DNA of 64,000 bases, from contig JANQAI010000005.1 in assembly GCA_024707145.1 (NCBI GenBank), forward strand, positions 1,240,001 through 1,304,000, read 5' to 3'. The notes beneath the pieces are model-generated. The model did not search any database and was not told the origin of the DNA. It worked only from the letters and a program-made list of their open reading frames with translations. The translations under genes and the position numbers were made by a program. Positions 20,858-28,973 of this stretch are shown piece after piece (positions within the stretch are counted from its first letter, which is position 1; every line of letters begins with the position of its first letter). This stretch comes from Magnetospirillum sp. GTDB taxonomy: Bacteria > Pseudomonadota > Alphaproteobacteria > Rhodospirillales > Magnetospirillaceae.

Positions 20858-21808
20858 ATGAGGAAGACGTCGTGGATGGCCGGAGCCCTGGCGGCGGCCG
20901 TCGCCGGGCTGTGCGCGGTTTCGGCCTCGGCGCAGACCAAGGTGACCGTGGCGATGAGCGGCTGGACCGGCTTCGCGCCGATCACGCTGGCCAAGGAAAC
21001 CGGCATCTTCAAGAAGAACGGCATCGAGGTCGAGATCAAGAAGATGCCGACCTCCAACCGCCACCAGGCGATGGCGGCGGGCGAGGTGCAGGCGATCACC
21101 ACCACGGTGGACACGCACCTGCTCTACGCCTCCTCCGGCGTGGACGTGACGCAGGTGCTGGTGCTCGACAGCTCGCACGGCGGCGACGGCATCGTCGTGC
21201 GCGACGCGGTCAACAGCCTCGCCGACCTGAAGGGCAAGCAGGTGGCCGTGCAGTATGGCGGCGTGCCGCAGTTCTGGCTGGCCTATGTGCTGAAGAAGAA
21301 CGGGTTGTCGATCGGCGAGGTGCAGACCGTCAACCTCCAGCCGTCCGACGCCGCCAACGCCTTCGTCGCCGGCCAGTTCGACGCCGCCGTGACCTATGAG
21401 CCGTACCTGTCCAAGGTGCGCGAGGCCAACGGCAAGATCATCGTCACGTCGGACCAGACGCCGGGCGTCATCATCGACACGCTGGCTTTCCAGCCCGACT
21501 ACATCCAGAAGAACCCGAAGGTCGTGAAGGCCTTCGTCGACAGCTGGTTCGAGGCGCTGGACGCGATCAAGCAGGACGAGAAGAAGGCCTTCGAGATCAT
21601 GGCCCGCGACGTCAACCAGACGCCGGAACAGTTCGCCAGCTCCGCCAAGACCGTGCTCTGGTACGACAAGGCCGGCAACGTCGAGTATCTGACCAAGACG
21701 ATGCCGACCTTCATCAAGGAGGTCCAGGACGTGATGCTGGAGGCCAAGCTGATCCGCAAGGCCCCGCCGAGCCTGGACAGCATGACCGACACGTCCTTCG
21801 TGAAGTAA
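20858..21808 (+). CDS. NitT/TauT-type ABC transporter substrate-binding protein
   Basis: 316 residues; signal peptide 1-26 (ending SASA). The mature chain begins KVTVAMSGWTGFAPITLAKETGIFKKNGI, the pattern of the SsuA/TauA/ThiY/NrtA group (periplasmic binding protein-like II). Later GGVPQFWLAYVLKKNGL and AFVAGQFDAAVTYEPYL fit the ligand lobes. The ligand may be an alkanesulfonate, a nitrate-like anion or a pyrimidine precursor; sequence alone does not decide. First gene of a three-gene importer with permease and ATPase. No monooxygenase or sulfur genes are in view to narrow it. Confidence 0.85.
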   Translation: MRKTSWMAGALAAAVAGLCAVSASAQTKVTVAMSGWTGFAPITLAKETGIFKKNGIEVEIKKMPTSNRHQAMAAGEVQAITTTVDTHLLYASSGVDVTQVLVLDSSHGGDGIVVRDAVNSLADLKGKQVAVQYGGVPQFWLAYVLKKNGLSIGEVQTVNLQPSDAANAFVAGQFDAAVTYEPYLSKVREANGKIIVTSDQTPGVIIDTLAFQPDYIQKNPKVVKAFVDSWFEALDAIKQDEKKAFEIMARDVNQTPEQFASSAKTVLWYDKAGNVEYLTKTMPTFIKEVQDVMLEAKLIRKAPPSLDSMTDTSFVK

Positions 21809-21830
21809 GACGGTACGTTTCTGCTGCCGT

Positions 21831-21919
21831 TGCCCCCACCCCTAACCCTCCCCCGCTGGGCGGGGAGGGGACAAAACTCCCTCCCCTGCGACAGCGGGGG
21901 AGGGCCGGGGGTGGGGGCA
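21831..21919. repeat. GC-rich palindromic intergenic repeat within the ABC operon
   Basis: The arms begin TGCCCCCACCC (21831) and end GGGTGGGGGCA (21919). Inside are two further complementary blocks (CCCTCCCCCGC and GCGGGGGAGGG). The unit folds into one long hairpin. Such REP-like elements are common between proteobacterial genes. Lying between the binding-protein and permease genes, it could lower expression of the downstream genes relative to the binding protein. Confidence 0.8.
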
Positions 21920-21956
21920 AGCGCCTCCAACACACCGACAACGGTCCACCAATCCC

Positions 21957-22745
21957 ATGTCCCCCCTCTTCACTCCGCTGAAGCCGGTCGCTCCGGCGCT
22001 GCGCACGGTGCTGGGCATCGCCTGTTTCGTGCTGTTCTTCCTGGGCTGGGGCATCGCCACCTACGGCGGCTTCGTGAAGCCGCTGTTCCTGGCCTCGCCC
22101 GGCGACACGCTGACGGCGGGCATCGCGCTGTTCCGGGAGTTCGGCTTCGCCGAGGACATCGCCGTCACGGTCTGGCGCGTCTTCGCCGGCTTCGTCATGG
22201 CCACCGCGCTGGCGGTGCCGCTGGGCATCCTGATGGGGGCCTTCAAGCCGGTGGAGGCCTTCTTCGAGGCCTTCGTGTCCTTCGCCCGCTACCTGCCGGC
22301 CTCGGCCTTCATCCCGCTGCTGATCCTGTGGGCGGGCGTGGGCGAGCTGCAGAAGATCCTGGTCATCTTCATCGGCTCGGTCTTCCAGCTCGTCATCATG
22401 GTGACGGTCATCGTGTCGGGCATCCGCACCGATCTGGTGGAGGCCGCCTACACGCTGGGCGCCAAGCGCGACGGCGTGGTGCTGCGCGTCCTGCTGCCCG
22501 CCGCCTCACCACAGATCTTCGAGGCGCTGCGCCTCGTGCTCGGCTGGGCCTGGACCTACGTGATCGTCGCGGAGCTGGTGGGCGCGTCGCGCGGCATCGG
22601 CCACATGATCATCGACGCCCAGCGCTTCCTCGACACCGGCCAGATGATCTTCGGCATCTTCGTCATCGGCGTGATCGGCCTGATCACCGACCTGCTGTTC
22701 CGGGCGCTCAACGCCCGTCTCTTCCCGTGGGCCAAAGGACGATAA
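21957..22745 (+). CDS. ABC transporter permease (NitT/TauT family)
   Basis: 262 residues from ATG 21957, with about six membrane spans. The EAA loop is visible as EAAYTLGAKRDGVVLRVLLPAASPQIFEAL, the contact for the ATPase. N-terminal spans start at LGIACFVLFFLGWGI. It works with the binding protein upstream and the ATPase that begins ten bases downstream. Typical size and layout of SsuC/TauC-type permeases. Confidence 0.88.
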   Translation: MSPLFTPLKPVAPALRTVLGIACFVLFFLGWGIATYGGFVKPLFLASPGDTLTAGIALFREFGFAEDIAVTVWRVFAGFVMATALAVPLGILMGAFKPVEAFFEAFVSFARYLPASAFIPLLILWAGVGELQKILVIFIGSVFQLVIMVTVIVSGIRTDLVEAAYTLGAKRDGVVLRVLLPAASPQIFEALRLVLGWAWTYVIVAELVGASRGIGHMIIDAQRFLDTGQMIFGIFVIGVIGLITDLLFRALNARLFPWAKGR

Positions 22746-22754
22746 GCGCCGGCC

Positions 22755-23543
22755 ATGAGCAAGCTGTCCATCCGCAACGTCGAGAAGACCTTCCCCAGCC
22801 GCAACAACACGGCGCCCACCCGCGCGCTGGTGCCGACGAGCCTGGAGGTCGCCGACAACGACTTCATCACCATCCTGGGACCGTCGGGCTGCGGCAAGTC
22901 CACGCTGCTGCGCATCGTCGCCGGGCTGGAGACGCCGAGCGCCGGCGAGGTGCTGCTGGAGGGCAAGGCGGTGTCCGGCCCCGGCCCCGACCGCGGCATG
23001 GTGTTCCAGTCCTACACGCTGTTCCCCTGGCTGACCGTGCGCGACAACGTCTGCTTCGGCCTGCGCGAGCGCGGCCTGCCGCGGGTGGAGCAGTTGGCGA
23101 TCGCCGACCGCTTCCTGGCCCAGGTCGGGCTGAAGGGCTTCGAGAACCATCACCCCGCCCAGCTGTCCGGCGGCATGCAGCAGCGCACCGCGCTGGCCCG
23201 GGCGCTGGCCAACGACCCGAAGATGCTGCTGCTCGACGAGCCGTTCGGCGCGCTGGACCACCAGACGCGCGAGCTGATGCAGGAACTGCTGCTGGGCATC
23301 TGGGAGGCCGACCGCAAGACGGTGATGTTCGTCACCCACGACATCGACGAGGCCATCTTCATGGCCAGCCGCGTGGTGGTGATGTCGGCCCGCCCCGGCC
23401 GCATCAAGTGCGACATCCCCATCGATCTGCCGCACCCCCGCTCCTACAAGGTCAAGACCACCCCGGAGTTCGCCGCCTACAAGGAGCGGTTGACCGAGGA
23501 GATTCGCGTCGAGACCATCAAGGCCGTGACCATGGAGCGCTGA
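22755..23543 (+). CDS. ABC transporter ATP-binding protein (NitT/TauT family)
   Basis: 262 residues. Walker A GPSGCGKST, Q-loop VFQSYTLFPW, signature LSGGMQQR, Walker B MLLLDEPFGALD and H-loop FVTHDIDEA are all present. The D-loop and the C-terminal tail with RPGRIKCDIPIDLPHPR are typical of SsuB/TauB-like ATPases. It closes the importer operon and is followed by a strong terminator. Confidence 0.92.
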   Translation: MSKLSIRNVEKTFPSRNNTAPTRALVPTSLEVADNDFITILGPSGCGKSTLLRIVAGLETPSAGEVLLEGKAVSGPGPDRGMVFQSYTLFPWLTVRDNVCFGLRERGLPRVEQLAIADRFLAQVGLKGFENHHPAQLSGGMQQRTALARALANDPKMLLLDEPFGALDHQTRELMQELLLGIWEADRKTVMFVTHDIDEAIFMASRVVVMSARPGRIKCDIPIDLPHPRSYKVKTTPEFAAYKERLTEEIRVETIKAVTMER

Positions 23544-23570
23544 CGCGGCTCCCTTCCGGACCGGAACATG

Positions 23571-23609
23571 GGAAAGAGCGGCGCTTGCGGGCGCCGCTCT
23601 TTCCTTTTT
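23571..23609 (+). terminator. Rho-independent terminator of the ABC operon
   Basis: A 13-bp perfect stem (23572-23584 with 23591-23603), six-base loop, then a C plus five T. Confidence 0.9.
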
Positions 23610-23649
23610 CGCACCGCTTTTCCTTTTTACCGCTCCTTTTACGGCCGGA

Positions 23650-24042
23650 TCAGGACTGGCGGCCTGTGTTCATGACCAGATCGGACAGGGCGACCCCGGC
23701 GCGCTCGGCATCCGACGCGAGCGAGCGCGGGCAACTCCAGTGCAGCCGTCCCTCGATTTCAAGCATCCGGCCCTGGCGCTTCACCACCCATACGCCGGTC
23801 GTCGCCATGTGGATGACACGGGCCAGCGGCTCTTCATCGAAAGCCGGACGGGTCCGGGCCGTGGATTGGGCAACCGCCGGCACCGCTGCCGGAACAGCGG
23901 GATGAATCGCCGCATCCGAACGCTCAAAGGCCGGCGCGCAAGGATGGACACGGACCGGCTGCAGCGGGTGCCGTTCGCGGCGATCACTCGGACGGCTCGC
24001 CGGGAGGACGGCAAGGGCCTGCGGCCTGGAAAGATGCAGCAT
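23650..24042 (-). CDS. Hypothetical protein with C-terminal conserved-looking segment
   Basis: 130 residues from ATG 24042 (ATG 24051 adds three). The first 70 residues are Pro/Arg/Ala-rich and probably disordered. The last 60 look structured (LARVIHMATTGVWVVKRQGRMLEIEG, RLHWSCPRSLASDAERAGV). No known family. It could be a real gene with GC-rich coding bias, but an alternative is a chance open frame. It converges with the ABC operon terminator. Confidence 0.45.
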   Translation of the reverse strand: MLHLSRPQALAVLPASRPSDRRERHPLQPVRVHPCAPAFERSDAAIHPAVPAAVPAVAQSTARTRPAFDEEPLARVIHMATTGVWVVKRQGRMLEIEGRLHWSCPRSLASDAERAGVALSDLVMNTGRQS

Positions 24043-24461
24043 GGTGGGCATCCTGGGACGTTTCCGATGAGCCTGCGCCTACCGTGCGGCGCAGGTCGTT
24101 AGGACACTGAACCTTCCATGCAACCTTGATGATGTAAAGGGGAAACGCTCCCAATTCAGTGCAACGTTTCGACGCGGCATGATGGTAAACAAACAATAAC
24201 CAGAATTTCATTATAGTTTTCCCTTGGTGCCGCCGCGCCGTTTCCATCGGCTTTGCTGAGCGGCCCTGAGCGCCCATCTTAGGGAGAGGGACGGGAAAGC
24301 CATCTCACCCTCTTAGGGATGAGCAGAATGGCTTTCTGCCCCGGAATAGTCACACGCAGACGCGTGTTCATTCCGTAAGCATGCGTCGCAAGCGCAGGCT
24401 TGGCCGCCGGCCTCTCGGGCTGGTGGTGCCCAAGAATGCAGGGAAGAAAACGGGTAGGATC
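24043..24461. other. Intergenic region upstream of the glycine-zipper lipoprotein
   Basis: About 420 bases without a supported gene. The part from 24,110 to 24,230 is relatively AT-rich and could hold promoters for both divergent neighbours. A long stem-loop at 24295-24336 is listed separately. Confidence 0.4.
24295..24336 (+). promoter_or_regulatory. Long stem-loop in the leader of the glycine-zipper lipoprotein
   Basis: Outer stem GAAAGCCAT (24295-24303) with ATGGCTTTC (24328-24336). Inner stem CTCA.CCCT with AGGG.TGAG, closed by a short CTT loop. It lies about 125 bases upstream of the ATG at 24462, so it may be a 5' UTR structure or a terminator-like element lacking a T run. Confidence 0.4.
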
Positions 24462-24689
24462 ATGGTGAAGAAACTGGCAGTGATCGTGGTTGGCGGCCTT
24501 GTCCTGGCGGGCTGCTCGAACCTCAGCCACCGCGAACAGCGCACGCTGTCGGGTGGCGCCATCGGTGCCGCGGGCGGTGCCGCGGTCGGCGCCCTCACGG
24601 GGGGCAGCGCCGTGATGGGCGGCGTGATTGGTGGCGCCGCCGGTGCCGCGGTGGGCGCCCTGACCTCCAACAACGGCAAGCACCGGTAA
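24462..24689 (+). CDS. Glycine-zipper lipoprotein (YMGG/Rick_17kDa-like)
   Basis: 75 residues. Signal peptide with lipobox LVLAGC (Cys near residue 17). The mature chain is mainly Gly/Ala repeats of the glycine-zipper type (GGAIGAAGGAAVGALTGGSAVMGGVIGG), which pack as membrane hairpins. The family includes stress-induced outer-membrane lipoproteins. The upstream ATG at 24381 in frame would place about 27 charged residues before the signal, so the internal start is preferred. Confidence 0.8.
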   Translation: MVKKLAVIVVGGLVLAGCSNLSHREQRTLSGGAIGAAGGAAVGALTGGSAVMGGVIGGAAGAAVGALTSNNGKHR

Positions 24690-24805
24690 ACACCGGCTTC
24701 AGAAAAGGGAAACAAGGCCGCCGGACCAGTGTCCGCGGCCATCCCGAACGCCTGTGCGCCCTGAACGTCAGGGCTTCAGCAGGTTCCTAATTTTCAGGGA
24801 GATGT

Positions 24806-24849
24806 TGGAGCGGGTGAAGGGAATCGAACCCTCGTCGTAAGCTTGGGAA
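24806..24849 (-). tRNA. 3' half of tRNA-Gly(CCC), probable integration (att) site
   Basis: Read on the minus strand, this ends with a 7-nt acceptor strand CACCCGC, discriminator T and CCA (24806-24809 region). A normal T arm precedes it (TTCGATT loop), then GCTTACGACG. It starts at the anticodon loop TTCCCAA. Sequence to the right no longer fits the tRNA: the 5' strand of the anticodon stem and the D arm are missing. A tRNA truncated at the anticodon loop, with the 3' end kept, is the duplicated att core left by tyrosine-integrase elements. The orientation puts the element on the right. Confidence 0.75.
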
Positions 24850-24996
24850 CGGCGGAACAAGACAGGAACGGACGTTGGCGGACGCTGGCGGACTCAGCAA
24901 TTTCAATGGCTTAGCGAAACGCCGTCTGCTATCATCCGGGCTCGACCGCCGACGCTTTTCCGTACCGATTCCGTACGAGGAGACCCGTTCATGGCC
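24850..24996 (+). other. Left end of a truncated integrative element, with possible integrase start
   Basis: After the tRNA fragment come direct-repeat-like words (GGACG.TGGCGGACGCTGGCGGACT, 24870-24893) that could be arm-type integrase sites. Near the end is GAGGAGA (24977-24983) followed by ATGGCC at 24991, placed like a ribosome site and start codon of an integrase gene. The adapter begins at about 24997, so at most two codons remain. That this was an integrase is inference from position. Confidence 0.4.
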
Positions 24997-25123
24997 AGTG
25001 CTGTTGGATTCTATCGTGTTTCCCTATTAACCTTAGCAATACGTAGCCTTTTTTCAATGTACTTCGTTCAGTTACGTATTGCTAAGGTTAATAGGGAAAC
25101 ACGATAGAATCCGAACAGCACCT
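24997..25123. other. Oxford Nanopore adapter plus native barcode, read out and in (assembly artefact)
   Basis: Order: barcode flank AGTGCTG (24997-25003), reverse complement of a 24-nt barcode with one base lost (25004-25026), flank TTAACCTT (25027-25034), start of the reverse adapter AGCAATACGTA (25035-25045), then a T-rich patch. The forward adapter follows (25056-25083, beginning AATGTACTTCG and ending TACGTATTGCT), then flank AAGGTTAA (25084-25091), the same barcode in forward sense (25092-25115) and flank CAGCACCT (25116-25123). From memory, the adapter is the ligation adapter top strand and the barcode is native barcode 04. This is synthetic DNA, not biology. Confidence 0.96.
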
Positions 25124-25678
25124 GTATGAGCACATCGTGTTCGGTGATCATCGTCATCACTACATGTCGGCGATCCCCGGCATGGCCGAGCGCACGGTGA
25201 TGTGCAGTTCGCTTTCGAAAACCTTCGCGATCACCGGGTGGCGGTTGGGCTATGTTTACGCGTCACCGGAATTCGTTGCGCAGGGCCGCAAGGTGCACGA
25301 TTTCCTGACGGTCGGTGCGGCGGCGCCGCTGCGGCGCGCGCTTGGGGCTGGTTTGCTTTTGCCTGCCGGCTATTACCCGGGCTGGCCTGGGGTGTGGAAA
25401 GCGTGGCGGGATATAGTTCTGGTATCTGAATATGAGGGGGGCTGCGTTATTCCGAGCCGCAGGGAGCCTATTTCGTCATGGTGGACATTTCGCCGTTTGG
25501 ATACGCCAACGACGTGGAGTTTGCCCATTGGCTGGCGAAGGACATCGGGGTCGCCGGCGTGCCGGGCTCCGTGTTTTTCCACACACCGGAGCACCGTTAC
25601 ATCCGCCTTAATTTCGCGAAGAAAGACGCGACGCTCCATGCTGCGGGTGAGCGATTACTGAATTTGAAACACGGGTAG
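25124..25678 (+). pseudogene. Class I/II aminotransferase, 3' fragment with several frame changes
   Basis: The first frame reads HHYMSAIPGMAERTVMCSSLSKTFAITGWRLGYVYA. This holds the PLP lysine motif SLSKTFAITGWRLG of methionine/kynurenine-type aminotransferases. The last frame (MVDISPFGYANDVEFAHWLA through RLNFAKKDATLHAA) holds the C-terminal domain with the substrate Arg in YIRLNFA. Between 25,330 and 25,470 the frame changes more than once and no single base repairs it. The N-terminal half is lost at the adapter join. The many errors fit a stretch covered by one or few reads next to the join. Stop TAG is at 25676-25678. Confidence 0.75.
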
Positions 25679-25747
25679 GGCCCGACCTCCGGGCGGGCCG
25701 TCGTTCCATTTATCATTTCCTCGGCCCGCTCGGAGGGCGGGCCTACC
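25674..25747. repeat. Imperfect palindrome over the aminotransferase stop
   Basis: Left arm 25674-25699 (starts GGTAGGGCCCG) pairs with right arm 25723-25747 (ends GGGCGGGCCTACC), with a loop of about 23 AT-rich bases. It overlaps the stop codon and lies between convergent genes, so it may act as a bidirectional terminator. Confidence 0.7.
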
Positions 25748-25765
25748 GAAACTAACAAGGGTGGG

Positions 25766-25787
25766 GGGCGGTTATCCCTAACCGCCC
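25766..25787. repeat. Palindromic repeat unit A
   Basis: Perfect 9-bp stem GGGCGGTTA (25766-25774) and TAACCGCCC (25779-25787) with loop TCCC. It belongs to the same repeat family as 25828-25849, but in the opposite sense. Confidence 0.75.
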
Positions 25788-25827
25788 TTGGATAGCCCGT
25801 TGCTTGTCTGCGCGCGTGCATCGTGAA

Positions 25828-25849
25828 GGTCGGTTGGGGATAACCGACC
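25828..25849. repeat. Palindromic repeat unit B
   Basis: 8-bp stem GGTCGGTT (25828-25835) and AACCGACC (25842-25849). Its reverse complement matches unit A at most positions (core CGGTTATCCC.AACCG). Both lie in the gap between two convergent genes. Confidence 0.7.
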
Positions 25850-25866
25850 CTACCGTTGAGTCACGA

Positions 25867-27210
25867 TCAGTCGCGCACTGCGCCGATTGCCTCGTCCAAA
25901 ACCGCCAGCGCAAAATCGGCGTCGGCTTTCGTGATGTTCATCGGCGGAGCGAAGCGGATGGTGTGGCCCCAAAGGCCGCCTTTGCCAAGAAGGAGTCCGA
26001 GCTCGCGCGCGTTTTCGACGGCGGCGGCGCACTCTTCGCGTCCGGGCGTTTTGGTGGCGCGGTCTTTCACAAACTCGATGCCGAGCATCAGGCCTTTGCC
26101 GCGCACGTCGCCGATGATCTTGTGTTTTTCCTTCAGCTTGTTGAGACCGGCGAGCAAATGACGGCCGAGTTCGAGGCAGTTTTGCTGGGTCTTTTCGTTG
26201 TCGATAACTTCGAGCACGGCTTTGCCGATGGCGCTGACGACGGGGTTGCCGCCGAAGGTGTTGAAATGGGTCTTCTGTGTCATGACGGCGGCGATTTCCG
26301 GCGTGGTGACGACGGCGGCCAGGGGCGCGCCGTTGCCGATACCCTTGGCCATCGTGACGATGTCGGGTATGACGCCCTGGGTTTCAAATCCCCAGTAATG
26401 CGTGCCGGTGCGGCCGAAGCCTGTTTGCACTTCGTCGGCGATGCAGACGCCGCCGGCGGCGCGCACGTGTGCGTAAACTTGTTTTAAGTAACCCTGCGGA
26501 AATTCGACAAATCCGCCGACACCCTGGATCGACTCGGCGATGAAGCCCGCGACTTTTCCCGAGGTAGTGTAGTCGATGACTTGTTTGACGTCGTCGGCGT
26601 ATTTGCGGCCGGCGTCGGGATCGTCGTAACCGAAGTTGCCGCGGTAGGGATAAGGCGAGACGGCGTGATGCACGCCAAAGGAGTGGGGGACGTTGAATTT
26701 CCAACCGCTATGTGCGGTGACGCCCATGCCGCTGGCGTTGCCGCCGTGATACGCGTTGCGCAGGGCGATGACGTCGTAGTTGCCCGTGTAGAGCCGCGCC
26801 ATGAGCAGGGCCAGATCGTTGGCTTCGGAGCCGGAGTTGACGAAATAACAGACCTTCAGATCGCCGGGGAATTTAGACGCGAGCTTTTCCGCGAACTCTC
26901 CGATGTTGGGGTTGAGGTAGATTGTCGTCGAGTGCTGCAGCAACTGGTTTTGGCGATTGGCGGCCGCGACGACATGGGGATGACAGTGGCCGACGCTGAC
27001 GGTCACGATGCCGCCGAGTCCGTCCAGGTAGCGTTTGCCGGTGCTGTCCCACCACTGCATCTTGCCCTCCACAATCATGATCGGCTGCTTGTAGTAGAGG
27101 AAGAGTCCGGGATTGAGGAACTGTTTGCGCTGCGCGAGCACCTGTTCGAGCGACGGGCCGGTGTAGGCGGCAGGGGTGTGCGAAGTTGTGGGGAGAGGAA
27201 TGGGGTTCAT
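25867..27210 (-). CDS. Class III aminotransferase (beta-alanine:pyruvate or AGXT2 type)
   Basis: 447 residues from ATG 27210. PLP-binding features: [13 protein letters not shown] (phosphate loop), [35 protein letters not shown] (Asp to pyridine N) and the Schiff-base lysine in [15 protein letters not shown]. The class III fold with this spacing matches eukaryotic-type AGXT2 and plant alanine:glyoxylate aminotransferase 2. In the context of dihydropyrimidinase, PreA and MmsA the likely step is beta-alanine (or 3-aminoisobutyrate) to malonate (or methylmalonate) semialdehyde. It is the last gene of the minus-strand pyrimidine cluster. Confidence 0.88.
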   Translation of the reverse strand: MNPIPLPTTSHTPAAYTGPSLEQVLAQRKQFLNPGLFLYYKQPIMIVEGKMQWWDSTGKRYLDGLGGIVTVSVGHCHPHVVAAANRQNQLLQHSTTIYLNPNIGEFAEKLASKFPGDLKVCYFVNSGSEANDLALLMARLYTGNYDVIALRNAYHGGNASGMGVTAHSGWKFNVPHSFGVHHAVSPYPYRGNFGYDDPDAGRKYADDVKQVIDYTTSGKVAGFIAESIQGVGGFVEFPQGYLKQVYAHVRAAGGVCIADEVQTGFGRTGTHYWGFETQGVIPDIVTMAKGIGNGAPLAAVVTTPEIAAVMTQKTHFNTFGGNPVVSAIGKAVLEVIDNEKTQQNCLELGRHLLAGLNKLKEKHKIIGDVRGKGLMLGIEFVKDRATKTPGREECAAAVENARELGLLLGKGGLWGHTIRFAPPMNITKADADFALAVLDEAIGAVRD

Positions 27211-27283
27211 GGGAGAAGCAGGTCGAATGATGAATGACGAATATCGAATGACGAATGGCGTCGGAAAATAACGAGGGTGTGAG

Positions 27284-28772
27284 TTACGTGCCGGGAGCGA
27301 GTTTGCGAAGGATGAGATAAACAAAGAAGGCCAGCGTGAAGCCGACGAACCAGGCGTAGTTGTAGGGAGCGAGCAGCCAGGCTGACGTGGTCGCGGGGTC
27401 GAGGGCTCCGACCTGTGCGAGAAATCCCGGCAACGAAGGCAGCACGGCGAGGACAAAGGTGGTGAGCGAGACTATGCTGAAGCCGTTACGGTAGCGGTAT
27501 GCGCCGTGCGTTTCGTAGAGTTCGGCGACGTTCAGGTGTTTTTGGCGGACGATAAAATAGTCGGCGATCATGATGCCGGCGATTGGCCCGAGGAGCGCGC
27601 TATAGCCGATCAGCCACGTGAAGATATACCCCGAGGGATCAGCCATGAGTTTCCACGGCATCATGATGAGTCCGAGAATCGCCGCGATGATTCCACCGGT
27701 GCGGAAGCTGATATGCCTGGGCGCGAGTGCAGAAAAATCGTTCGCCGGGGAAACGATGTTGGCGGCGATGTTGGTGGACAAGGTGGCGACCGCGAGTGTC
27801 ACGAGCGCTGCGGCGGAGAGCGTTTTACTGCCGAACTTCGCGATGACCGCGACCGGATCCCAGATGGCTTCACCAAATACGACGATGGTTGCGCTCGTGA
27901 CCACGATGCCGATGAACGAATAAAGTGCCATCGTGGGCGGGAGTCCGATGGCTTGGCCGATGACTTGATCGCGCTGGGTGCGGGCGAAGCGGGAAAAGTC
28001 AGGGATGTTGAGTGAGAGCGTGGCCCAGAAGCCCACCATCGCGGTGAGCCCCGCGCCGAACACCGGCCAGAATTTTCCGGAGGCGAGCAGGGTTTCCGGT
28101 TGGGAGAAAATAGGCCCGAAACCGTCGGCCGCCTGATAGGCCCAGAACATCAACACGCCACCGATCAGCAGGAGGAATGGCGCGCTCAGCACCTCGAGCC
28201 ATTTGATCGATTCCATGCCTTTCACGATGAAGTAAACATTGATGGCCCAAAAAATCAGGAAGCACCCAAACTCGCCGGGGGACAGGCCAAGCACGGGCAG
28301 GATGGTTTTGGTGGAGGGATCGAAACCGAAAATAATCGCGGCCGTGCCGTAGATCGCGGCGCCACCCACCCAAGCCTGAATGCCGAACCAACCGCACGCG
28401 ACCAATCCGCGCATCACGGCGGGAATATTTGCGCCGAAGGTGCCGAAACTTGCGCGCAATAAAACCGGAAAAGGGATGCCGTAGGCCGTGCCGGGGTGCG
28501 CGTTGAGGGTCATCGGAATCAACACGATTACGTTGCCCAGAAAAAACGCAGAGCAACGCCTGCCACCACGTCATGCCTTGTGAGATGAGTCCGCTCGCCA
28601 TGGTATAGGTGGGGATGCAGACCGCCATGCCGACCCAGAGCGCGGCGATATGCCACTGCGTCCACGTGCGCTTCGACGGCGGCACTGGCGCGAGATCGGG
28701 ATTGGACAGGGTGGAGGTTGGGCTGGCGCTCGCGGCGGAGTGTGGGATGGGGGCGGACGTGGGCGTGTGCAT
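27284..28772 (-). CDS. NCS1-family permease (uracil/cytosine/hydantoin type), one-base insertion
   Basis: The N-terminal frame ([28 protein letters not shown]) and the main frame join when one base is removed from the A run 28541-28546 (T run on the coding strand). The joint then reads [15 protein letters not shown], giving 495 residues with about 12 spans. The motifs [34 protein letters not shown] and [12 protein letters not shown] are typical of NCS1 nucleobase:cation symporters. It lies between the aminotransferase and dihydropyrimidinase genes, so it probably imports uracil, thymine or dihydropyrimidines across the inner membrane. Confidence 0.88.
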
Positions 28773-28973
28773 CGGATTGCGCGGGACGACGGGAGGGGAT
28801 GATGAATTAAAATGACGTGGCGAATGACGGGGGGACGTGAAACGAATGCCGGCGAAGTGAGGCGGGTGGGCATTGATTGCGGGAGGCGGTTAGCTCGTTT
28901 GGTAAACGTCATTCGCCGTTTGAGCATTCAGCATTCGTCATTTTGGCATCCGGTATTCGCGCAGCGTTTGCGT

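Noticed and set aside
24961..25137. Large perfect inverted repeat that could be taken for a transposon end or attC-like site
   Set aside because: The bases fit sequencing adapter and barcode in order, and host composition changes on the two sides. No biological element is needed to explain it.
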